Positions 1 through 10,141 of a DNA stretch of 64,000 nucleotides are shown here, piece by piece. The translations under genes were made by a program, and so were the position numbers. Position 1 is the first letter of the stretch. Each line of letters starts with the position of its first letter. Origin of the DNA: Medicago truncatula (Eukaryota; Streptophyta; Magnoliopsida; Fabales; Fabaceae); the NCBI RefSeq assembly GCF_003473485.1, contig NC_053046.1, positions 34,115,332 to 34,179,331 on the forward strand, in the 5' to 3' direction. The notes beneath the pieces are model-generated. The model did not search any database and was not told the DNA's origin. It was given only the letters and a program-made list of their open reading frames with translations.

Positions 1-90
1 ATATATATGATGATTGTATTTAAACAAAACAACAAATAATTTATCATCATTTATTTTAAACTACTTCAATATTTTAAAATTATATAACTA

Positions 91-92
<2 letters not shown>

Positions 93-128
<36 letters not shown>
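93..128. repeat. (AT)n microsatellite
   Basis: About 18 uninterrupted AT units are read directly from the sequence. Confidence 0.95.
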
Positions 129-134
<6 letters not shown>

Positions 135-452
135 AAAATTTAATGATATAGAGTTATTGCTGGGACCCAATTAATAATTGTTTTGAAGTGTTGGATTAGA
201 GAGATTAGATATTTATATTAAGTATTAATTACAAAACAAATGATGTGTACTGCCGAAACCCATTTAAGCACTCAAATGGGGTGCTGCATTGTGGATGGTC
301 TAAGGCAAACTCGTGCACATTTATTGATGATAAATAGAAAATTTTTGATTGAAACTCACCTCAAAATATCAAATATTTCATACAGAAGACATTGTTGTTT
401 ACATTTTTAAGTCTGTAGATGAAATGACAAACATTATCTAAAACACACATAA

Positions 453-504
453 TTCTCATGAGCTTAGCTCAGTTGGCCATTAGGCTACTTGACAAAAAAA
501 AAAA
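453..504 (+). repeat. Truncated tRNA-derived SINE-like fragment
   Basis: It contains GAGCTTAGCTCAGTTGG, an RNA polymerase III A-box-like motif also found in the better SINE at 45153-45234, and ends in an A-run. No B box is visible and no target duplication was found, so it is at best a 5' fragment. Confidence 0.35.
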
Positions 505-1589
505 TATTTAAATATTGTTTTGTTTTAAACTTTTTTTATTTTGATAAATAATGATTGATTTTGTGATAATCTTTTTAAAGTATAAGTCTTTTCGGTCATT
601 TCACGTAAATTAAAAAATTTAATTAATTTCATATGATAAAGATAAATAATAAGTTGTTTTACAAATTTATTTTTCATAATAATATGAGAAAGATAAATTA
701 AATAAGCGAAAGAAGGGAGAATAATAAATAGCTAGTATGATAGAATTTTTTTTTAACATAATGCTTAATTGTTATTGCAAATCCACTTATAATTTGAGAT
801 GATTTTTTTTCCAAAACAACTTACTTCAATATCATATATTCAAATATTATTTTTTCAAATTTATTAAATAAATAATATATGTGATTTAAAATATAATCAA
901 TTATTGAATGAATTAAACACAATGATTATTTACTTATACACGCGACCGGATGAAGTAAATCAGACAGAGTGTGTATTATAATTAACTGGCATGAAAATTA
1001 TTTTGAGTGAAAGTCCATTCTACCGACTCAACTTTTATCAATTTTTTTCCAATGACAAAAAGTTACAAGAACATAAAGTGAACCTCATCTATTAAAATTG
1101 GAAATCGAAATGTCTACACCCAAAATATATACACTTTGCGAGAGAGAAAAAATAAAAAATTATGTAATAGATATGATAGATGGATAATATGAAAAGAATA
1201 TAGAGATAAAAAAAATAAGATGTTGAATGAGTATTGAGAATCTACCCTCAAATATATGAGTTCATTCCCTCTAAAAAATATATTTAAGAGTTGATTATGT
1301 TAAATTCCTGTTTCATAACTCCATCATATATTCTCTCTTATGACAACAAGGGGCCTAGTCCCAAAAATGGAAAAACAGAAAAACTAAAAACCTCTAGGGA
1401 AGGTGAAAGAACATCTACGATCTATCAGCTAACAAAGTTTGAAGATGCAAACTCATGAACAAATTCAAAATCCTACTAAAAGTAAGTATAGTCAAGCTAA
1501 ACTTAGCAAAAACATTTGTTATTTGATTAGCTTCACGAAAAATATTAGTCACGGAAGAATGCTCTAACTTATAAAGAACTCAACGAATT

Positions 1590-2236
1590 TTGGAATATAT
1601 GAATAATATATTTGATGGAATTACGACAAACACGATTCTCATTTTTAAGGAGATAGTTTCGTGCAACCTTCCAAACCAAACATTTCATCCTTTTTGGACC
1701 CGATCACTTCCAAATCAAATGATATAGATGACTATTTGAATTATCATACAAAACTCTACTGGAAGCATAAGATGTCAAAAAATGAGCCATCTCATGAACC
1801 CTACCAAACCATTGTATCAAAAATAGACATATCACAAGGTATGATCCGAAGGGGTAACAATCACAAAGACAAATGATATCAACTTATGCAAGTTCTATAT
1901 GTTGTTACCATCAACATACTCCCTCACTAGTTTATTCATCTCTCCTACATGAACACTAGCAACAACTTGATCTTTGATGCAACCAAGGCCCGTAACCTAA
2001 CAATATGACCAAAATTTAGCAAGAATATCATTTCCAATACGCCAACCAACATTGTCTTTTAGAGCACCTTAAGCTTGAAATGAGACCTTTCAAAAAAATT
2101 GTTTAGTTTGGATGCATTTAGATATGGGAGGACATCATGAACATCCATATACTTAATGTTACGAATGACATGAACCCACAGATCCTCCTCGCGAGTAAGA
2201 AGCTCACACACCTTTATCATGCAAGTTGAGTCAATA
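1590..2236 (-). mobile_element. LINE ORF2 C-terminal relic (zf-RVT region)
   Basis: On the minus strand the sequence reads as the C-terminal part of a plant L1-type LINE ORF2. The region near 2120-2236 reads like the LLTREEDLWVHVIRN stretch seen downstream of LINE reverse transcriptases. Around 1620-1740 a segment with W-K-W-S-G-P-K-R and W-K-V-A-R-N resembles the zinc-binding RVT tail domain. Stops and frameshifts lie between, so it is dead. The same reading continues at 2886-2945, on the far side of the inserted element at 2245-2877. The family call is from motif memory; the outer boundary near 1590 is approximate. Confidence 0.65.
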
Positions 2237-2244
2237 TCTCTAGT

Positions 2245-2877
2245 CAGTGGCGTTGTCAGGACCTTGATTTAGGGGGTGCAAATTTTTAAATTTTGATTAA
2301 TAAACTAGTTCAACCGTTAATTTTACCAAACATTATAAATCCAATTAGTTAACTTATCGGCTATCTACTATCAGGTAAAAATTAACTTATTTGCTTTCCA
2401 CTATACATTCATTTGCTACAATCTAATTTATCTAATATCTACTATTTTTACCAAACAGAGTCTTAACAATTATCGTCAAACTGTAACATAGTTATTGTAT
2501 ATAAATAAATAAATGTGGCGAGAATGAAACATATCCACCACTCTATTTTAATCATAAAGGAATGCTGATATGTAAACTAAGTCACATGTTCATTCCTCCC
2601 TGCGCCCTTTTATTTGTTGAAAACAGTTGGGATTCATGTGGAGAACAGTTAACAATCAAAAAAACTGACTGCCAGCGAAAAGGACAAGAGATGGTGAGAG
2701 AATTTGGTGATACAACCTTTGGATGAAGTGTGACAAAATGTGAAAAATTGAGCTGAACTGGTGCAATGGTAATTATCCAGGGGATGCAAATTAGAAATAA
2801 ATAGGAAATTTGGTATAATTATCAAAAAGTCAGGGTGTGCAGCTGCACCCTCTCAAGTACATGTGGCTCCGCCACTG
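2245..2877. mobile_element. Non-autonomous hAT-like DNA transposon (633 bp)
   Basis: The left end is CAGTGGCGTTGTCAGG and the right end is GGCTCCGCCACTG, short imperfect terminal inverted repeats. The element is flanked on both sides by the identical 8-bp sequence TCTCTAGT (2237-2244 and 2878-2885). An 8-bp target duplication with CAG...CTG ends is the hAT superfamily signature. No transposase is encoded. It interrupts the LINE relic, whose reading frame continues on the other side. Confidence 0.85.
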
Positions 2878-2885
2878 TCTCTAGT

Positions 2886-3904
2886 TGTATCTAATAGTGT
2901 GTTAAATGTTGACCAATTATGGAAGAAATTCTAAATATATCTCATTTAACAAACATGATTTTTAAACTCAAATTTGTTGCCTAATTCATTTTTGCCGAGA
3001 AATGTTAAATTATACCCTGAAGTTTAAAAACTTTTTTTTTAAGAAGCTAAACTAACCCCTTCGAGTTTAAAAACTAATATTAAAACTTTTCTTAAAAATG
3101 GTGCATTTAATATTTTAAAAGTTTAAAATTTTATTTTTTCAATAAAAAAATTGACGTTAATTCCTTTTTTTATCTTCACATATGATTGTATCTTAACTTA
3201 AATAAATATACATTCAACTCACTTACATTTTTAGACACAAGTTAGCATTACCATTTATTTCTATAGAATTGTGTCTTAACATAAATGACTTCACATTTAA
3301 CTTATTTTTTAATAAAATAAATTTGATCAAATTCATTCAAAATCAATTTTTATCTCTTCAAAATCAAACATAAAATAATGTGTATTCTAACTTTTTTTTA
3401 CTCAAACAAACAACTATATGTATGGATTTAAGCCTAAAAATTAAATGAGTAAAATTTTAAAAAATAAAAATCTAAAATTTAAAATTAGAAAAAACAAGAA
3501 ATAAAACTCAACGAATGTTAGGACTGAAACAAAAAAAGATAAAAAAAACCAGATGCAAAATGACACACAACACAACACTTGACAATCATTTGCTACCAGT
3601 TTTGATTCGAATTGGCGTTGTTGTTGTTTGTACTCCAATGTAAGTAAACTATTCTTCATTCTTACATCAATTCCTTTACATTTTTCTTTCTCAATTCAAT
3701 ATTTGCTTCTCTTGTTATCACGTAGTTTTCTCCAAAATAAAAAGAATATTACTTCATTCACCCCACCAACTTTCACTGACACCCCTTTTTTCTTTCTGAA
3801 GAAAAGTTTCAATTTTTCATCAGATCTCACCTTTTCAAGCCACTAAAATCAAAACCCATTTTTTATTTATGCAGATGTGAGTTTTGAAGGTGAAATTTTC
3901 AACA
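2886..3904. other. Spacer, probable promoter and 5' UTR of the PC-esterase gene
   Basis: The left 60 bp continue the LINE relic. The rest is AT-rich with no coding signal. The last 250 bp are pyrimidine-rich, like a plant 5' leader. TTTTTATTTATGCAG just before 3875 resembles a 3' splice site, so a 5' UTR intron is possible. Confidence 0.4.
3869..3880 (+). promoter_or_regulatory. Minimal upstream ORF (Met-Gln-Met-stop)
   Basis: ATG CAG ATG TGA lies 24 bp before the main start at 3905. The second ATG is followed immediately by a stop. If retained in the mRNA it could lower initiation at the main ATG. It could also be part of a 3' splice site (ATGCAG|ATG), in which case only the ATG-TGA pair stays in the transcript. 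Confidence 0.4.
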
Positions 3905-5017
3905 ATGTTTGGTGCTGTTCAATTGGGTCTATTTGCAGCATGTGTTGTATTGTTTGTTCCAATGGGTATGGCTGGTTGGCACTTGAGCCGTAACAAAGTT
4001 TTGTTCTTCAGTGGTGCACTTTTCATTACTCTTGCAGTTGGTGTTCATCTTACACCTTATTTTCCTTCTGTTTCTGATTTTATGAGTTCTGTTAAATCAT
4101 CAAATGATGATGTTGTGTTTGTGGAAGATCGTGGTTTATGTGTTTCTTTGCTTCATGAGATTGCTTGGGAGGTTATGCCAAGTAAGGTTTTTGATCCTTT
4201 GTTGAGAAATAATTCATTGAATTATGATAAGTTTTGGTCTTGGAGTAGATTGAATTCTGTTAGTGAATGTGAGTTTCAGAGGCTTAAAAGGAAGGATGTT
4301 ATGGATTTGCTTAATGGGTCTTGGGTTATGATTGTAGGGGATTCACAAGCTAGGATATTTACACTTTCTTTGTTGAGTTTGGTTTTGGATTCGGAGCGGG
4401 TTGAATCGGTTAGGAGTTTTTTGTTTAAGAGGCATAGTGATTATCATATTGATATTGATGAGATGGGTTTGAAATTGGATTTTATTTGGGCACCTTATCC
4501 TAACAATTTGACAGATTTGGTTATGAGGTTTAAGAAGAAACATTTGTATCCGGATGTTTTGGTGATGGGTTCTGGTTTGTGGCACATGCTTCATATTACA
4601 AATGCTTCTGATTATGGTGGCTTGTTGGGGTTGTTAAGGAATTCTGTGACATCAATGTTGCCTGTTTCGCCGAAATTTGGGAATGATGAACCTGCAATGG
4701 GTTCTGTTTCATCGGTTAGATCACCGCATTTGTTTTGGCTAGGTATGCCGACTTTGATAAACTCTATGTTGAATACACAGGAGAAGAGAGTGAAGATGAA
4801 TGATGTAATGCAAGGTGAGTATGAGAGAGAGGTTCGAAAAAGTGGTATTTTGAGGGAGTTTGGTGGTCCATTTCAACTACTCGATATAGGATCATTGAGT
4901 TTGAATTGTGGAATCAAATGTACAGATGATGGAATGCATTATGACGGTGCTGTTTATGAAGCCGAACTTCATATTATGTTCAATGCATTGCTTATAGAAT
5001 CTCATCAGAAGCTCTGA
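3905..5017 (+). CDS. PC-esterase / SGNH-hydrolase-type membrane protein (CASD1-N/TBL-like)
   Basis: Single-exon gene of 370 aa starting at the ATG of MFGAVQLG. The frame is open 21 bp further upstream but only from a TTG. Two hydrophobic segments (about residues 3-24 and 32-51) predict a membrane-anchored, probably Golgi/secretory protein. The SGNH nucleophile motif G-D-S-Q-A-R is at about residues 145-150, and the C-terminal D-x-x-H (D-G-M-H, about 342-345) supplies the Asp-His pair. This layout matches the PC-esterase family, whose members acylate or deacylate glycans (plant TBL/PMR5 proteins, the N-domain of CASD1). The substrate cannot be told from sequence. The 3' third was duplicated downstream (6136-6462). 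The open frame and intact motifs suggest a working gene. Confidence 0.85.
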   Translation: MFGAVQLGLFAACVVLFVPMGMAGWHLSRNKVLFFSGALFITLAVGVHLTPYFPSVSDFMSSVKSSNDDVVFVEDRGLCVSLLHEIAWEVMPSKVFDPLLRNNSLNYDKFWSWSRLNSVSECEFQRLKRKDVMDLLNGSWVMIVGDSQARIFTLSLLSLVLDSERVESVRSFLFKRHSDYHIDIDEMGLKLDFIWAPYPNNLTDLVMRFKKKHLYPDVLVMGSGLWHMLHITNASDYGGLLGLLRNSVTSMLPVSPKFGNDEPAMGSVSSVRSPHLFWLGMPTLINSMLNTQEKRVKMNDVMQGEYEREVRKSGILREFGGPFQLLDIGSLSLNCGIKCTDDGMHYDGAVYEAELHIMFNALLIESHQKL

Positions 5018-6135
5018 AGTATACTATGTTAGAGTTTAGAAACAGAAATTTCTGTGGTTGCACCGTGTGTTAAACCAGAAGCTACGCCTTAGAGGGTTGG
5101 CTGGCCGCACGGTGAGATGTCAACAAATGCAGAAGCAAACATCTGCTATGGTGTGGGATACATACACGGTAGGATACGCGTAACGATTTTGATTACTAGA
5201 AGTTGAGTTCTTTTTCCATCATAGCTTGCAAAGTTTTGCTAGGTTGGTTCAGGGTCTTTCATTCAATTAGTTTTAGAGTGATTGTTATAGCAAATCACAT
5301 TTCAAATTCTTTTGTTTTTCCTTCTATTATATTGTTCCACTGTATGCTAACAGCTCATGTATTAGTTACAAAAGTTGGAAACTAAAATTTCTGTACAAAC
5401 AGTTGATAACACAATTTAATTGGGATTCATTTCTAATTTCTTTTTGTCAATATCCTTTAGGCTAACTTGAATGTAGTTACATTACATCTTCATGTGTTAT
5501 GGCGGAGCAGATTAGTTAATTCCTGATATCAACCTTGATTTTATCGATTGATGAATGTTTTGTCAAAACTCAGAAAAAATGATCATTCATTTTTTTTTTT
5601 TAATTAATGGTATGATGATACAACAAATGCTGTAGTTTTGCATTTTAAAATATGAACTAAATAAAATTTTCTGTAGTTTTGCATTTGATTCCACGGGACG
5701 AAACAAGCAGGTTAACCCGTATACCCAGCTCGTGTAGTTACCGGCGAAATTACACAGTGTTCCCTTTTCATTATCTATAGGGATTTACTAAAGATCTTTT
5801 AGCAATATGTTATATGAAGAGATGGCAGTACTAATAGTACTCTATGCATCCAAGAATGCTGGGAGAGTAGCATGTGATCAGACTGATTAGCCAGCTTGCC
5901 ATATTTGTAATGGAGAAAAATATTTTTTCTTTGAGCTCTTGTAAGATAAATATACTATTTACTATCATCCTAATTTCATTTAGGTCAATTAAGTCCCTAT
6001 CATCCCTTTGCTACTTGAATTAATTAGCACAATAGAGGCTAACTGTTTTTAGAAAGCTCTTCACAATTTCAGCTCTTGAGAGCAGAGAGTTCCAAAGACA
6101 GAGAGAGCTGTGCACTAATTAAGAGAAGATGAGTT
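4697..6135 (+). repeat. Duplicated block, copy A (esterase 3' end plus flank)
   Basis: From the codon for Met-Gly-Ser-Val in the esterase to the AGCTCTTGAGAGC region, this block is repeated downstream as copy B (6136-7895). Shared landmarks include the 3' UTR, the ACCAGAAGCTAC stretch after the stop codon, CCATCATAGCTTGCAAA, and the CCAGCTTGCCATAT stretch. Copy B begins where copy A ends, so the arrangement is a direct tandem duplication. Confidence 0.8.
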
Positions 6136-6462
6136 ATGGGTTCTGTTTTATCGGTTAGATCTCTGCATTTGTTTTGGCTAAGCATGCCAACTTTGATAAA
6201 CTCTATGTTGAACACACATGAGAAGAGGGAGAAGATGAGTGATGTAGTGCAAGGTGAGTATGAGAGAAAGGTTGAGAAAAGTAGTATTTTGAGGGACTTT
6301 GGTTGTCCATTTCAACTTCATGGTATAGGGTCACTGAGTTTGAACTGTGGAATCAAATGTACAGATGATGGTATGCATTATGATGGTGCTGTTTATGAAG
6401 CTGAACTTCATATTGATATGATGTTTAGTGCATTGCTTATAGAATCTCATCAGAAGCTCTGA
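6136..6462 (+). pseudogene. Truncated tandem duplicate of the PC-esterase C-terminus
   Basis: The 108-codon open frame matches the last third of the protein at 3905-5017 almost residue for residue, including the D-D-G-M-H-Y-D-G motif and the terminal E-S-H-Q-K-L. It lacks the membrane segments and the GDS nucleophile motif, so it cannot be an active SGNH enzyme alone. It has a two-residue insertion (Asp-Met) before the final helix. The frame stays open, so the duplication is fairly young or the fragment is transcribed. Confidence 0.8.
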
Positions 6463-7895
6463 AGTATACTACGTTAGAGTTCGAATTTCTATAGTTGCAC
6501 CGTGCGTTAAACCAGAAGCTACACCTTAGAGGGTTGGCTGGAAACGCGGTGAGATGTCAACAAATGCAGAAGCGAACATTCCCTCTGTGGCATATACTCC
6601 CTATGCAGCGTGGGATATATACAGGTAGGATACGCGTAACAACTTTAACTGTTAGAAGTTGAGTTTTTCTTCCATCATAGCTTGCAAATTTTGCTAGGTT
6701 GGTTAAGGGTTTTACATTCAATTAGTTTAAGAGAGATTTTTATAGCAAATCACATCTGAAATTCTTTTATTTTTCCTTCTTTTTGGTATTTTTCCACTGT
6801 ATGCTAGCAGCTCATGTATTAGTCACAAGTTGGAAACTCAATTTCTGTACAGACAGCTTATACTTGATTTTAACCACACAATTTAATTAGGATTCGTTCA
6901 TAATTTCCTTATGTGAATATCCTTTAGGTTTAGGCTAACTTGAATGTAGTTACATGCTGATGTCTGCTAATTTCTGTTTATTAGTTTCTTTTTTGGCTCA
7001 TTTTCATGATTTGGTATTGTGGAGCAGATTAATTAATTCCTGATATTAACCTTGAAAACCATTGTTTGCTTTCTTAATGTGTTTATATATAATCAATAAA
7101 AGGCTTTTGAAGTTTTGCTGACATGGGTAGAAATAACATTGGGACTTAACAACCCCGTGCTTCAGTTCGTAGCTTGATGTAAAACATCATTCTAATACGT
7201 TGTAATAAGGTTGAATCACTTTACCTCTTTTGTCACTAAATGTATGCATTCTGATTGATAAATTTTCTTGTGAAAACTCAGAATGTACATTCATTCTTTT
7301 AGTAAGGGTATGATACACCAAATGTTGCAGTTTTTAATTAAGTAAATGATGTCGAACATGACTGTTAGTAGTGTATTTATCTTCTTACCCACAAGTTCCT
7401 TTATTAGCTACTTGACTCACAGTTCAAAGGGTGCAGACATGGGCGTCCTTTTTTGGACCGTTTATTTTGCGATCTTTTACTTAATGGTCCGTTTAGTCCA
7501 CGGGTACATGTATACCCGGCTCTAATGTATTTTCTGGCAAAATTACACATTGTTACATTATTATGTATATGAATTTACTAGAGACGTTTCGGCAATAACA
7601 TTGCATTAAGAGATTTGTTGTTGTCGATGTGTTATTGTTGTCAACATTGTACGAAGATCTGGCAATACTAATTGTACTCTATGTATCCAAGAATGTTGGG
7701 AGAGTAGCATATCATTAGACTGATTATCCAGCTTGCCATATCTGTAACGGAGAAAAATATTGTGTTCAAACTCTTCTAAGATAAATACACTTGTTATTAT
7801 CCTTATTTTCGTTAGATCAATCAAGTCCCTGTCATCCCTTTGCTACTTGAATTTAGAAAGCTTTTCTTGACACTTTCAGCTCTTGAGAGCAGGAG
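6136..7895 (+). repeat. Duplicated block, copy B
   Basis: Second copy of the block at 4697-6135, with the truncated esterase at its start and the same 3' flank after it. It contains sequence missing from copy A, such as 7060-7250, and shares that with the third copy near 9420-9740 and 10551-11530. Confidence 0.8.
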
Positions 7896-9419
7896 CTTCA
7901 AATAGAAAGTTGTTTACCAATTTCCGCATTAGAATGGTCAATGATAAAACACAATTGTTGTTGGAAATTGGATTAGACATCCAAAACTTTTTTGTAACAC
8001 TAGGTAATCGACTATTTTTAATCGACTGTTTGTTAGACTCAATTAGGGTTAGATCCACTGTGTTGTTTTAATCGACTATTTTTCCCATTAGGTTAACTAG
8101 GTAAGGTTTTGATGTCACACTAACGATTATGTAATTTTTTTTTTTTTTTTAATAACATATATGAGTATTTGGCATAGAAGTAGAATGGGGTACCCCTTTA
8201 GTTGGGACATCCATTCTCTTTAATGTCATTGTGCTCTTAATTTTAAAAAAAAAATTATATACAATATAGAATTACTAATAAAAAGAAAAAAAATTTAGTT
8301 TAAATAAAAACGTTGACCATATGCAACAATGGAATTCAATCCTCTCCTTCAATATTTTTGTACAGCTCTCTCTTAATTTGGGTTTTAGTTGGAATTATGA
8401 GTTTGTTGACTTTCCTTATATCTCTCTTAATCAATCTTTCTTTATCATTAAAATAATTTATTTTAATCATTAATCTATCAATTAACCACAAGGTTGCAAA
8501 AACTCAAAGTCACTCAAATATTTTTTTCCTCTTAATTTTCTATCTCTTAATCTCACTCTCCCTCGTCACTAAAAGATAACAAATCATCAAGAAAGAGACA
8601 GAGAGTTAGAAGAGAGATGCAGAAAAATAGTGAAGGCGAGGATTCTGTTTATGCAATAATAACACAAAACACAAAATAGGGATGGTGCACATGTGTTCCA
8701 TGAAGATCAATACCAAGTATGTAATATTACTTTTTTTAAATCTTATTTAACCAAAAAAATTATTGAAAGGGAAAATTACAATAATTAAATTTAAATTAGG
8801 GAGAAAAATATTTAAATAAAGAAATGACGATAAAAAAACGTGATCAGCCTAAAATATTACAAGACATTTTGTGAATATTTTAAAAAATTAAGTTACTTGA
8901 TATGTACATTTTTTTTTTTGTAATATTAAGTTATTTGATAGATAATATTAAGTTGTTTGATAGATTAAGTTACTTGATAGATAAGATTTACATAATACAA
9001 AAATGTAAAACGGGTTAGAATTTTCAACGAATTTATATTTTGGCATATTTAATAATCATTCTCACTTGCAAGACCCCAAAAGTCATAATACAAGAATAAC
9101 GAGGGGGAATGAATTCTTATGAGTCATGATACATCTACCAAATTAAGTGGTTATAAGAAAACTACCAACATAGCAGCGGCGAAGCTAGGCAATTTTATAT
9201 GGGATGACCAAACTTTTTTTTTTTTAAAATTAATATATTAAGTTTAATTCATAATAAAAAAATCACAATCATTTTACTGATATAAAATGTAAATTAAAGT
9301 AACACAAAAAAGTAGCTATTCAATAAAAAAAAAATGAGCTCAACAACCTATAATTGACTTTATCTATATTTATAATTTAAACAACTAGGTAATTTTATTT
9401 TTTACTGATATAAAATGAA
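7896..9419. other. AT-rich intergenic stretch
   Basis: No gene is supported. A short imperfect tandem repeat built on TTGATAGAT lies around 8925-8995. At 9176 a CAGCGGCGAAGCTAGGC motif resembles a hAT-like end, but no partner end or target duplication was found. Confidence 0.5.
8925..8995. repeat. Short imperfect tandem repeat
   Basis: Three to four copies of a 17-24 bp unit close to TTAAGTTACTTGATAGATAA follow each other with small indels. Confidence 0.6.
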
Positions 9420-9740
9420 ATTGTGAATATAGGTTAAGTTGAATGTAGTTGCATGTCGATGTATGATAATTTTTGTTCATTAGTTTATTTTTTTGGCTCA
9501 TTTTCATGATGTTTAAGTTTCTTAAAGGGTCAATATATAAAATCAATAAAAGACTCTTATAAGTGGTTTTATTTCACAAATGAAAGGTTGTTGATATGAG
9601 TAGAATAGAAACACTGCTTCATGTTGTAACTTGATTCAAATTTCTAAATGTATTTTTACTGATTGATAACTTTTTTCCCCTCAAAATACAAAAACAATGG
9701 TCATTCATTTTTCATTATGGGATCATGATGATGATGCAAC
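9420..9740 (+). repeat. Duplicated block, copy C, left part
   Basis: Diverged match to copy B 6920-7320. Shared stretches include TTGAATGTAGTT, TTGGCTCATTTTCATGAT, AATCAATAAAAG and CTGATTGATAA. The match stops before expansin exon 2 and resumes inside the expansin intron at 10551. Confidence 0.65.
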
Positions 9741-10141
9741 TAAGAGCATATATAGTGCAATTTAATGGTTGTCTAATATTGTTGGATGATGCAGTAATAT
9801 TTTAAACAACTTGTTAATAAAGTTAGTAGGATCATACGTTCTAATAAAAGCCTCAAGCATGTACAACGTGTTAATTCCTCTTTTGTTGTTGACCAACAAG
9901 GTTATATCTTCATACAATAAACTCCTAAGATAAAAGATGGAAAGTTACACCATCACATTGACAATCTTACAAACCACCAAATCAATTACTATCTACTCTA
10001 CAAGTCTTCTAAAAAACTAAAATAATAAAAATGTAAAAGAACACCACCGGTAAGTAGACCTATAATATTGGGGTAAAAAAATTGGAAATGGGAAAGGGAA
10101 AGAGACTGGTCCCTTGAAATAGGTTTTCTTCGTTTGGCTTT

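Larger units (their letters stand above)
1..1589. other. AT-rich intergenic stretch
   Basis: No coding region is supportable here. It holds an (AT)n microsatellite (93-128), a short SINE-like stretch near 453-504, and long A/T runs. The last few hundred bases may belong to the LINE relic that follows, but I cannot align them. Confidence 0.6.

Noticed and set aside
4343..4594. Minus-strand frame inside the PC-esterase gene
   Set aside because: Shadow of the plus-strand coding sequence.
9176..9420. Possible fourth hAT-like end (CAGCGGCGAAGCTAGGC)
   Set aside because: No matching right end and no 8-bp duplication could be found.
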